This document shows positions 54,082-62,012 of a DNA stretch of 64,000 bases, in pieces; the stretch's first letter is position 1, and each line of letters opens with the position of its first letter. The position numbers and the translations under genes are program-made. The DNA is from Pseudoalteromonas denitrificans DSM 6059 (GTDB lineage Bacteria > Pseudomonadota > Gammaproteobacteria > Enterobacterales > Alteromonadaceae): positions 1 through 64,000 of the forward strand of contig NZ_FOLO01000024.1 in NCBI RefSeq assembly GCF_900112265.1, in the 5' to 3' direction. The notes under the pieces are model-generated. The model had not been told where the DNA came from, ran no database searches, and saw only the letters and a program-made list of their open reading frames with translations.

Positions 54082-54489
54082 ATGGATATTACTGTACTTG
54101 AAAAGTTTAATGCTTACCCTGAAGAGGTAAAGCTAAAGCTTAATTTTATTCGAAGTTTAATTTTTGATATTGCTCAGGAATTTGAGCTTGGTGAAGTGAC
54201 TGAAAGTTTAAAGTGGGGTGAGCCAAGTTTAAATGTAAAAAATGGCAGTGCCGTTCGTATAGATTGGAAAGCCAATGAACCCGAACAATATGTTATATAT
54301 TTCAATTGTAAAACAAAATTAGTGGATACGTTTAAAACGCTTTATACTGATGGCTCTTTAAATTTTGAAAATAATAGATCCATTGTTTTTTTACTGTCAG
54401 ATCTTATTCCTTTAGTTCAAGTCAAACACTGTATTTCATTATCTTTAAGATATCATTCAATTAAAAACCTCCCATTATTAGGGGCATGA
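54082..54489 (+). CDS. DUF1801 domain protein
   Basis: A 135-residue protein with the DUF1801 (YdhG-like) pattern: ESLKWGEPSLNV, SAVRIDWKANEPEQYVIYFNCKTKLVDTF and FENNRSIVF. Function of the family is unknown. It probably shares a transcript with the CHMI-like gene. Confidence 0.87.
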   Translation: MDITVLEKFNAYPEEVKLKLNFIRSLIFDIAQEFELGEVTESLKWGEPSLNVKNGSAVRIDWKANEPEQYVIYFNCKTKLVDTFKTLYTDGSLNFENNRSIVFLLSDLIPLVQVKHCISLSLRYHSIKNLPLLGA

Positions 54490-54496
54490 TAATTTT

Positions 54497-55165
54497 ATGA
54501 ATATTGCCATATTAGGAGCCGACGCTGCTAATTTGGGTACCGTGATAACTTTAAACAAGCAGACTTCAATGTTGAAATTTATGAAAGCCATACAGCTATT
54601 AGTGAGATTGGACCTGGTATTGTATATTGACCAATTACATCATTCATATGAGATAAATTAAATGTTTTACATGATGTAAAAAAAGGTATCAGGCTCATTT
54701 AATTTTATGGAACGTTTCACCTCTCAAGGTGAAAAACTTGGCTGATTAGATATCAAAAAATCATCTTATTTAATGGGCTACCCGAGCCTTTGCATTTTAC
54801 GTAAAGGCTTAATGCTCAAAATAGAAAAGTACATTTTAATCATAGTGTTACATCTATATCAAAATAAAACAATATAGCCCAAGGTTTATTTGAAAATATC
54901 AACAAGATTTATGTACATGATAACGATCCTTCCAAAGCATTGAACCAATATAATAAATTGTAAGTTACAAAAACCACAATATTATTCATAGTGGCAGAGC
55001 ATTCACTTCATCAATTTTTTAATGATGACCCTCAATTTTGTTTACAAAGAAACCTCAATATTAAAAATACCGGTTATAAAACCATGGTAAAAGGCGTGGC
55101 ACAAGCCTAGGCAAGTGGTTTATCATTAGTCAAAATTGTTAGCTCAAATATTAAAAAGGAAATTT
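54497..55165 (+). pseudogene. Decayed FAD-dependent monooxygenase
   Basis: The opening MNIAILGADAANLGT mimics the GxGxxG FAD-binding start of aromatic-ring monooxygenases, but a frameshift follows. In another frame FNVEIYESHTAISEIGPGIVY continues the Rossmann fold, then stops occur every few dozen codons. Later pieces (FNGLPEPLHF, HFNHSVTSISK, NNIAQGLFENINK, AEHSLHQFF) fit the same family in order. At least several frameshifts and stops are present, so no functional product is expected. It lies between the DUF1801 and SnoaL-like genes. Confidence 0.65.
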
Positions 55166-55167
55166 AA

Positions 55168-55512
55168 ATGCAAGACTTAGTGACAGAATATATCAATATG
55201 AATCAAGCGGGTTTAGTGCTTGAGTTATGTGAAAAATTTTATGATGAAAATGTACTTATGCTAAATAATGGTTGTGTATTTGCGCAATCAATGCGCGAGT
55301 CGTATAACAAGCAACAAGGCTTTGTTAAATTGGTAAAAGAGTTTGACGTTAAATTAATTTCAAAATTAATCAAGGGTAATATAGTAGAACTTATATTTAG
55401 CTATAAGATGATCAATTTTGATGCAAAAATTACTGAGTTTAAAGGTAAGCATATACAAACTTGGCAAAATAATAAAATCATTAAAGAAGAATATATATCA
55501 GTTAATGAATAA
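55168..55512 (+). CDS. SnoaL-like / NTF2-fold protein
   Basis: A 114-residue protein of the SnoaL-like fold: helix (VTEYINMNQAGLVLELCEKFYDENVLML), then strands ending HIQTWQNNKIIKEEYIS. The ATG follows AAAGGAAA. No catalytic residues are obvious. It sits directly after the decayed monooxygenase and 15 bp before an esterase gene, so it may be a survivor of that former cluster. Confidence 0.75.
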   Translation: MQDLVTEYINMNQAGLVLELCEKFYDENVLMLNNGCVFAQSMRESYNKQQGFVKLVKEFDVKLISKLIKGNIVELIFSYKMINFDAKITEFKGKHIQTWQNNKIIKEEYISVNE

Positions 55513-55527
55513 GGAAAATAAAACTAA

Positions 55528-56292
55528 ATGTACAAAGGTAATTTAATTAAACACAGTTTGCATAGTGACTTTTATCTTGGCACCGTTAGAGATTATTGGC
55601 TATATATCCCTGCAGGTTATACCGCAGATACTTGTGCAAATTTAATGGTATTTCAAGATGGTTTTTATTATATAGATGAAACGAAACCTATGCAGGTACC
55701 TATTGTTATCGAGCAATTAATTGCGGAAAACCTAATACCTCAAACGATTTGTATATTTATAAATCCTGGCATTTTTGAAGTTCCCAGTAAAGCTGAGCAT
55801 CACCCCGATACACAAAGAAGCCTAGAGTATGATGCAATGAACGATCAATATACGCGTTTTTTGTTAAATGAGCTTTTACCACAAGCATTAGATGGATTAA
55901 ATGTTTCAAACTCTCCTGAAGACCGTGCAATTGTTGGTTTTAGTTCTGGTGGAATTTGTGCATGGTCAGTCGCCTGGCATAGACCCGATATGTTTGGCAA
56001 AGTACTAAGTCATTGCGGTAGTTTTGTTGATATCAGAGGCGGTGGAAACTTCCCTTATTTAATTCGAAATGAAATTGTGAAACCTATCAAGATGTATTTT
56101 CAAAGTGGTGAAAATGACTTAGACACTAAATATGGCAACTGGGCATTAGGTAATAAACAAATGGCAGCAGCGCTTAAATTTAAAGGGTATGATTATCACT
56201 TTGAATTTGGTGAACAAGGACACAATTTAATACATGGTGCTGAACTCTTAGCTGATTCAATTAAGTGGTTATTCAGTAAGTCTATAAAATAA
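55528..56292 (+). CDS. Esterase of the enterochelin-esterase-like (Fes/EsteraseD) family
   Basis: A 254-residue alpha/beta hydrolase without signal peptide. The nucleophile elbow is GFSSGG (about residues 137-142), the His is in GEQGHNLIHG near the end, and an acid likely lies in QSGENDLD. It is similar in layout to enterochelin esterases, but no siderophore genes are nearby, so the substrate is open. Confidence 0.85.
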   Translation: MYKGNLIKHSLHSDFYLGTVRDYWLYIPAGYTADTCANLMVFQDGFYYIDETKPMQVPIVIEQLIAENLIPQTICIFINPGIFEVPSKAEHHPDTQRSLEYDAMNDQYTRFLLNELLPQALDGLNVSNSPEDRAIVGFSSGGICAWSVAWHRPDMFGKVLSHCGSFVDIRGGGNFPYLIRNEIVKPIKMYFQSGENDLDTKYGNWALGNKQMAAALKFKGYDYHFEFGEQGHNLIHGAELLADSIKWLFSKSIK

Positions 56293-56305
56293 ATAATTCA
56301 TTCCC

Positions 56306-56336
56306 TTGACCTTAAGTTATCTTGAGGTTTTATAGT
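56306..56336 (+). promoter_or_regulatory. SoxR-type promoter of the MFS gene
   Basis: TTGACC (-35, 56306-56311) and TATAGT (-10, 56331-56336) are separated by 19 bp, the over-long spacer of MerR-family targets. The spacer contains CCTTAAGTTATCTTGAGG (56310-56327), 16 of 18 positions identical to the SoxR operator consensus CCTCAAGTTAACTTGAGG. Confidence 0.85.
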
Positions 56337-56367
56337 CTGTGCCAGTTCAGGATATCAAGGAATAAAT

Positions 56368-57600
56368 ATGGCAACAGTGATTTCAATAGACAGATTAAAA
56401 CGTTTCACAAATTTAATATGGGTACTGCAACTGGGGAATTTTTTCATTCGCGGTACTTATTACATGGTATGGCCATTTCTAGCGGTTATTTTATATCAAA
56501 AATTTAACCTGAGTGCGACAGAAGTTGGCATGTTATTAACGGGATCGTCAGTATTTTCGGTTATTTTAGGCTTTTATACGGGCAACTTATCCGATAGATT
56601 TGGTCGAAAACCAATAATGGTCGCAGCCGCCGTCATTGGTATTATTGCATTTAGCTGGCTGGCTTATGCAGATTCCTTATTATCATTTTGCAGTGCTATA
56701 TTTTTAGCAACACTCCCGCGATCTTTATGGGATGCACCTAGTAAAGCCGTTTTAGGTGATGAATTAAAAGATCCTAAAGACAGAGAGCTTGCCTTACAGC
56801 TTTTATATTTCTTAGTTAATGCTGGGGCTGCGATTGGTCCATTAATTGGGATTTGGGCTGGGTTAACAGGAGAGCAGTCGAGCTTTTTACTGACTGCAAT
56901 CGCTTATGTCGGTTTATTAGGAGCGTTATTATATACTTTTAAAAATACTCACAATACAAACCAAAAGAAACTGGCAAGCTCCCATGATTTTACGAAAATT
57001 ATAAAATTATTAAAAAATGATCATGTATTTTTATTGGTATTGCTAGCTAACATGTTAATTTTATTAATTTATGCTCAGGGTGACTCTAGTTTAATTCAAT
57101 ATTTAACTCGTGCAGAAGTGCCTGAACTGGTGACTTTAATATCGTCAATATTGATCATGAACTCATGTGTAATAGTTGTGTTTCAGTTTCCTTTACTGAA
57201 ATTAATGGAAAATATTGAAATTAAACAGCGCATATATATTGGCATCGTATTTTTGGCTATATCGCAATTAGTTTTTGCTTTTAACTCAGTTGACTATTAT
57301 TGGGGCTGGTTAATCGGCACTTTTATTTTAAGCATTGGAGAAGCGATATTATTTTCTAACATGAATGTGCACTTAGACAGATTAGCACCAGCTAAATTAA
57401 AAGGGAGTTACTTTGGTGCTGCGGGTTTATGTTCACTAGGATTTGCAATTGCACCTTTATTGGGAGGGATCGTACTCGATATTTGGGGAGGTCCGATATT
57501 ATTTGTTATTGCATCAGGTTTAAGTATTGTCACGATTATTTTGTATCAATTAAGTGATGAATTAAAGCGTCCTGATTTTGAATCTTTGCAATTGAATTAA
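56368..57600 (+). CDS. MFS transporter, predicted SoxR-regulated
   Basis: A 410-residue major facilitator with about 12 hydrophobic segments. The loop 2-3 motif NLSDRFGRKP is intact, and TM5 contains NAGAAIGPLIG, the antiporter-type motif C region, supporting export. An MdtH-like drug exporter is likely. The ATG follows AAGGAATAA. The SoxR-type promoter 32 bp upstream suggests induction by redox-cycling compounds such as phenazines or quinones. It ends in a good terminator. Confidence 0.9.
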   Translation: MATVISIDRLKRFTNLIWVLQLGNFFIRGTYYMVWPFLAVILYQKFNLSATEVGMLLTGSSVFSVILGFYTGNLSDRFGRKPIMVAAAVIGIIAFSWLAYADSLLSFCSAIFLATLPRSLWDAPSKAVLGDELKDPKDRELALQLLYFLVNAGAAIGPLIGIWAGLTGEQSSFLLTAIAYVGLLGALLYTFKNTHNTNQKKLASSHDFTKIIKLLKNDHVFLLVLLANMLILLIYAQGDSSLIQYLTRAEVPELVTLISSILIMNSCVIVVFQFPLLKLMENIEIKQRIYIGIVFLAISQLVFAFNSVDYYWGWLIGTFILSIGEAILFSNMNVHLDRLAPAKLKGSYFGAAGLCSLGFAIAPLLGGIVLDIWGGPILFVIASGLSIVTIILYQLSDELKRPDFESLQLN

Positions 57601-57622
57601 AGGTTATCAGCATTTTTAAAAT

Positions 57623-57657
57623 AAAAATTAATGCAATTTAAACGCATTAATTTTTTT
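57623..57657. terminator. Bidirectional terminator after the MFS gene
   Basis: Stem AAAAATTAATGC/GCATTAATTTTT with a 9-nt loop, then more T. It separates the MFS gene from a convergent LysR gene. Confidence 0.8.
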
Positions 57658-57681
57658 GAATGAGGCGATTTAAATTATTAT

Positions 57682-58575
57682 TTATTGGAATACTTTAATA
57701 TCATCTTGCCATTGTTGTGCCAGAAAATCGATAAAAGCTCTTACAACTGGTCTTTGGTAGCTTCTGGATAAATATACAGCCCAAAGTGAGGCACTTGGTA
57801 AGGTGATTTTAGGTAGCATTTGTTTTAGCTCCCCTGTCGCTAAATAAGTATTCGCCAAATCACAAGGTAAATAAGCAACGCCAATACCATTAAGTGCTGC
57901 ACGTACTAAAACGCCAAGATCATTTGCTTTAATACAACCAGTAACAGGAACTGTAATATATTCTTGTTTATCAATAAAAGACCATATATTTTGTGAAATG
58001 TGAATAAGACAATTATGCGCTACGAGCTGTTGTGGCGATGTAATATCGCCATGTTTTTTAAGATAGTGTTCTGAGCAACATAACACACTTTCTATTTGCA
58101 TTAAGCGTCTAGCAATAAAGGAGTCGTCAGGTTGTTTGGTATATCGTAATGCAACATCAATTCGCTCATCTACTAATTGCGCATTTCTATCAGATAGTAT
58201 TAACTGAAATACAACTTTAGGGTGTAATACGCTAAAAGCTTCAACGACTTCATATAGCAAGTTTTGTCCTAACCCGATAGGCGTTGCGATACGAATTTCA
58301 CCTGTGAGTTCTTCATTATGACTACGGGCTAAACTCTCTAATCCAGACACTTCATTTATAATTTGTTCGCAGTGCTGCATTAAATCATGCCCAGGCGAGG
58401 TGAGGCTGACACTGCGTGTTGTTCTATGCAGTAAGCGTACATTTAACCAGTCTTCAAGTTCTTTAATATGTCGGGTTACTTTTACTCGGCTAAGCTCTAG
58501 TTTATCGGCTGCTTCAGTAAAGCTGCCTGTATTGGCCACTTCAATAAAACTACGTATAGCTTCAAATTTATCCAT
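57682..58575 (-). CDS. LysR-family transcriptional regulator
   Basis: A 297-residue LysR regulator. The N-terminal helix-turn-helix (FIEVANTGSFTEAADKLELSRVKVTRHIKELEDWLNVRLLHRTTRSVSLT) is clear; the C-terminal effector domain begins near ELTGEIRIATPIGLG. It is divergent from an NAD(P)-binding protein gene across 119 bp, the standard layout for LysR control of a neighbour and of itself. Confidence 0.93.
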   Translation of the reverse strand: MDKFEAIRSFIEVANTGSFTEAADKLELSRVKVTRHIKELEDWLNVRLLHRTTRSVSLTSPGHDLMQHCEQIINEVSGLESLARSHNEELTGEIRIATPIGLGQNLLYEVVEAFSVLHPKVVFQLILSDRNAQLVDERIDVALRYTKQPDDSFIARRLMQIESVLCCSEHYLKKHGDITSPQQLVAHNCLIHISQNIWSFIDKQEYITVPVTGCIKANDLGVLVRAALNGIGVAYLPCDLANTYLATGELKQMLPKITLPSASLWAVYLSRSYQRPVVRAFIDFLAQQWQDDIKVFQ

Positions 58576-58694
58576 AACTATTTTGTTTGTTACAAAATTT
58601 GAAACAATTATGTGCTAATTATGGTGTTTATTGCAATATTTATATATTTCATACTTGCCCTATCTTAAATACACAAAAAAGATTGGAGAAAATG

Positions 58695-59330
58695 ATGAAA
58701 ATCGCAATTATAGGTGCAACGGGTTGGATTGGTTCAACTGTGATGAGTGAAGCGTTAAGTCGAGGGCATCAAGTTATCGCAATAGGGCGTGATACTCGTA
58801 AAATTGAAAATACTCAAGTAGAAAAATATACTCTTGATTTACTCTCTCAAGGTGGGTTAAAAGAAGCTGTAGCTGGTGCAGATATTGTTATTGCTTCTAT
58901 TGGGGGCCGTGCGCTAGGAAACCACGAAATTGTTGAAAATACAGCTGAACGTTTATTAAGTGAGTTACCAGACACTCACATTCAAAGGTTAATTTGGGTG
59001 GGGGGAGCTGGTAGTTTAGAAGTTGCACCAGGGGTTAAGTTAGTAACCGTTCCTGAGTTCCCAGTAGAGTACAAAGACGAAGCCATAGCACAAGGCTGTG
59101 CATTAGAGATATTTCGTAAAAGTAACAGCTCATTAGATTGGTTGTTTGTAAGCCCCGCAGCTGAAATATTTCCTGGTGAAAAAAAAGGTCAGTATCGTAT
59201 AGGCGCAGATGAACTATTGACTGATAATGAAGGCAATAGCAAAATTTCGGTTCAAGATTATGCATTGGCATTAATTGATGAAGTAGAACAATCAATGCAT
59301 CATAATAAACGGATTGGAATTGCATATTAA
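58695..59330 (+). CDS. NAD(P)-binding (NmrA/SDR-like) protein
   Basis: A 211-residue protein with a Rossmann fold starting MKIAIIGATGWIGS (GxxGxxG). The segments VIASIGG, RLIWVGGAGSLEV and DWLFVSPAAEIFPGEKKG match NADH(P)-binding, NmrA-like proteins related to YwnB. A catalytic Tyr/Lys pair is not seen, so it may be an atypical reductase or a sensor. ATG 58695 follows GGAGA by five bases; the adjacent ATG 58692 is too close. It is divergent from a LysR gene. Confidence 0.85.
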   Translation: MKIAIIGATGWIGSTVMSEALSRGHQVIAIGRDTRKIENTQVEKYTLDLLSQGGLKEAVAGADIVIASIGGRALGNHEIVENTAERLLSELPDTHIQRLIWVGGAGSLEVAPGVKLVTVPEFPVEYKDEAIAQGCALEIFRKSNSSLDWLFVSPAAEIFPGEKKGQYRIGADELLTDNEGNSKISVQDYALALIDEVEQSMHHNKRIGIAY

Positions 59331-59380
59331 GGGTTATATGATCTTACTTTAAGATTGGTTGATTTTTTTGGAATATGTTT

Positions 59381-59413
59381 AACTCAGTACACAGAATAAA
59401 ATACTACTGAGTT
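59381..59413. terminator. Possible hairpin between convergent genes
   Basis: AACTCAGTA/TACTGAGTT with a 15-nt loop; a T-rich tract follows on the plus strand. It lies between the NAD(P)-binding gene and a convergent LysR gene. Confidence 0.4.
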
Positions 59414-59463
59414 TCTATTTTTTATGAATCAATCAGGTTTTAATAAATAATTTTTTGCTCTAT

Positions 59464-60366
59464 TTAACTCCAAGGTGCATTTCTGCAATTTTTTTCTAAA
59501 AATTCCATAAAAACACGTACTTTTGGTGATAAATGTTCACGGTGAGGGTAAACAGCATAAACACCTAAAGAGGGAAGTTCATAGTCTTCTAAAATCGGCG
59601 TTAATTTACCTGTGTGCAATTGTTCACAAATACTGAGCTTTGCTAATGCAGATATGCCTAATCCATTTTCAGCAGCTGAAATAACCGCATCAACCGAATT
59701 GGTTTTCAAGTTGCTGTTAACTTGTACCATAATCTCTTTTTTATTCGCTTTTTCAGTGAAGTTCCATCTTAATGGGGAAGACAGTAATGATAAACTGATC
59801 CATTGATGATTCACTAAATCTAATGGTGTTTTGGGTGTGCCATAGCGTGATAAATATTCACTGGAGGCAAATATATGGGTCGCACTAGTGCATAGTTTTT
59901 TGGCAATTAAATTTGAATCTTGCAGCCAGCCTATTCGAATAGAGAGATCTATGCCTTCCTCAACCATATTCACAATACGGTCTTCTAATAACAGCTCTAT
60001 TTTTAATAATGGATACAGGCATCGTAGTTCTTTAATGATTGGGATCAGTTGCTTAGTGCCAAAGTAAATAGGGCTGGCGACTCTTAATGTGCCTGTTGGT
60101 TGATGCTGATATTGGCGTAATTCATTGATAGCAATTTCAGCTCTATTTACGATTTGTTCGCAGTGCTTATAATAAATTTCACCAGCTTCAGTTAGGCTTA
60201 GTTTTCTAGTTGAGCGATTAAGTAAGCGAACGCCTACTTCTTGTTCTAATAAACTGATTTGTTTACTGACAGCCGATTTTGCCACACCTAATTGACGTGC
60301 TGCTTCTGAAAAACTTTTTGCCTGTATTACTTTAGTAAATACACCAATACGCTTTAATTCATCCAT
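59464..60366 (-). CDS. LysR-family transcriptional regulator, second
   Basis: A 300-residue LysR regulator with helix-turn-helix VIQAKSFSEAARQLGVAKSAVSKQISLLEQEVGVRLLNRSTRKLSLT and an effector domain from about residue 90. It is divergent from an Old Yellow Enzyme gene across 164 bp that contains a T-rich/A-rich dyad (60461-60480), and so is its probable regulator. Confidence 0.93.
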   Translation of the reverse strand: MDELKRIGVFTKVIQAKSFSEAARQLGVAKSAVSKQISLLEQEVGVRLLNRSTRKLSLTEAGEIYYKHCEQIVNRAEIAINELRQYQHQPTGTLRVASPIYFGTKQLIPIIKELRCLYPLLKIELLLEDRIVNMVEEGIDLSIRIGWLQDSNLIAKKLCTSATHIFASSEYLSRYGTPKTPLDLVNHQWISLSLLSSPLRWNFTEKANKKEIMVQVNSNLKTNSVDAVISAAENGLGISALAKLSICEQLHTGKLTPILEDYELPSLGVYAVYPHREHLSPKVRVFMEFLEKNCRNAPWS

Positions 60367-60460
60367 AGTAGACTTAAATTGTTCTCTTAAGGTGAACAGT
60401 GTTATCTAAAATACCTATCTAGTAAAGAAATTTATAACTGACACAATGGCTTCAACTTAA

Positions 60461-60480
60461 TTAATTTAAACACAAATTAA
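60461..60480. promoter_or_regulatory. Dyad in the LysR/OYE intergenic region
   Basis: TTAATTT-AAACAC-AAATTAA, 7-base arms, 50 bp before the OYE start. Its form fits a LysR-type T-N11-A site, but AT-rich dyads also arise by chance. Confidence 0.3.
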
Positions 60481-60530
60481 AAACCAGATTTAAAAACAGC
60501 GGTTTTACACACAGTTAATGGAGAATTTAT

Positions 60531-61568
60531 ATGCGTCATGAAAATCTTTTTACCCCAGTTGATTTAGGTGCTGGTCTTATTTTAAATAATCGTTTAATAA
60601 TGGCACCTTTAACACGTTGCATGGCAGATGAAAATTTAGTTCCGACTGAAACTATGGCTGCCTATTATGGTCGACGTGCTGATATTGGGCTGATCATCAG
60701 TGAAGCAACAAATATATCGCCAAGTGCCCAAGGTTACCCAAAATCACCAGGTTTATATAATGATGCTCAAGTAAAAGCGTGGAAAAATATTACCCAACGT
60801 GTACATCAAAATGGTGGTAAAATTTTTGTGCAATTGTGGCATACAGGTCGCGTATCTCATTCATTTTTTCAAAATGGAGAAAAGCCACTAGCCCCTTCTG
60901 CCATTGGTATTGAAGGTCATGTGCCACGTATGAGAGAGCTTGAATATGGCGAACCAAAAGCCATGACTGAAGCGGATATTACACAAGTTATAAATGACTT
61001 TGCAATTGCTGCTGCTAACGCTAAAAAAGCGGGTTTTGATGGTGTTGAGATCCATGGTGCAAATGGCTATTTAATAGATCAGTTTTTACATTTTTCGTCT
61101 AATCAAAGAACAGATGAATTTGGTGGTACAGCCAAGAATATGTCTCGATTGCTATTTTCTGTAATCGATGCCGTTAAAAAAGAAATTGAACATGTTGGGG
61201 TAAGATTATCACCTGCTGCTTATTTTAATATGGAACACGACGTGAGAGACGTTGGTGTTTTTGATTATGTTTTAAGCAAGCTTAATAGTTTAGAACTAAC
61301 TTATGTACATACTGGCATATTTGAAGACAGCCATATTGATTATCTTAATGGCTCTGTGACGCAATACATACGTCAAAGTTATCATGGCACAGTGATCGCT
61401 AACGGTGGATATACTGCAAAATCGGGTGCTCAAACGATTTTAAAAGGCGATGCTGATTTAATTGCAATAGGGCGTCCTTTAATTGCTAACCCCGATTATG
61501 TTGAAAAAGTAAAAACAGAGCAAGTGTTGACAGAATATACTGAAGACATGTTAACTGAGCTTATTTAA
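60531..61568 (+). CDS. Old Yellow Enzyme / alkene reductase
   Basis: A 345-residue FMN-dependent oxidoreductase of the NemA type, reducing activated C=C bonds or nitro groups with NAD(P)H. The active-site pair is in EIHGANGYLIDQFL (His and Asn of HxxN plus the Tyr proton donor). The FMN/phosphate segments MAPLTRCMA, WHTGRVSH and VIANGGYTAKSG to AIGRPLIANPD are intact. LysR control from the divergent neighbour is likely. Confidence 0.94.
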   Translation: MRHENLFTPVDLGAGLILNNRLIMAPLTRCMADENLVPTETMAAYYGRRADIGLIISEATNISPSAQGYPKSPGLYNDAQVKAWKNITQRVHQNGGKIFVQLWHTGRVSHSFFQNGEKPLAPSAIGIEGHVPRMRELEYGEPKAMTEADITQVINDFAIAAANAKKAGFDGVEIHGANGYLIDQFLHFSSNQRTDEFGGTAKNMSRLLFSVIDAVKKEIEHVGVRLSPAAYFNMEHDVRDVGVFDYVLSKLNSLELTYVHTGIFEDSHIDYLNGSVTQYIRQSYHGTVIANGGYTAKSGAQTILKGDADLIAIGRPLIANPDYVEKVKTEQVLTEYTEDMLTELI

Positions 61569-61635
61569 ACTCGCTTTGTTATATTTTTTCTGTTGTTGAC
61601 TCATCAAACGAGACACATAAACCCAGTATTGGGCT

Positions 61636-61670
61636 CTCCATACGCATGTCTGCTTATGGAGATGGTTTTT
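61636..61670 (+). terminator. Possible terminator of the OYE gene
   Basis: CTCCATA/TATGGAG with a 12-nt loop, followed by ATGGTTTTT. Confidence 0.4.
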
Positions 61671-61689
61671 GTTAATCAATTATTTTTAA

Positions 61690-61842
61690 TTAAGATTTAA
61701 TATGTGGCTTCATTAGCCAAGCATTGTAACCGTCTAAGTATTTAAAAGGTTGTGCTTTATTTTGCCATTGAGAGATCACTATATGTGAGGGGGCGCTATT
61801 ATTTCCTAAGGTTTCATCGTCACTGGGAGTACTTCCTTTGTA
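61690..61842 (-). pseudogene. Fragment of an unidentified gene (C-terminal remnant)
   Basis: On the minus strand an open frame of about 50 codons ends at TAA 61692-61690, closed upstream by a stop at 61845-61843. It has no start codon and no ribosome-binding site. Its sequence has protein-like composition (ending DGYNAWLMKPHIKS). It looks like the C-terminal end of a deleted gene. I do not recognise the family; it could also be chance. Confidence 0.35.
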
Positions 61843-62012
61843 TTATGTTTAAATTTCAATTTATTAACTTATTTTTATAGGTAACAAGTAATGTTATTTA
61901 ATGGAGATTGAAATACAAATTAACAAAATTGATATGCTGATTTTTAATTAACAGGGGTATACTGCACAAAATGATTTAATGGACAAAGACGATCAATACG
62001 CATAAAAACAAC

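Noticed and set aside
56322..56507. Plus-strand frame overlapping the MFS start
   Set aside because: It would start inside the SoxR dyad and is an out-of-frame shadow of the MFS gene.
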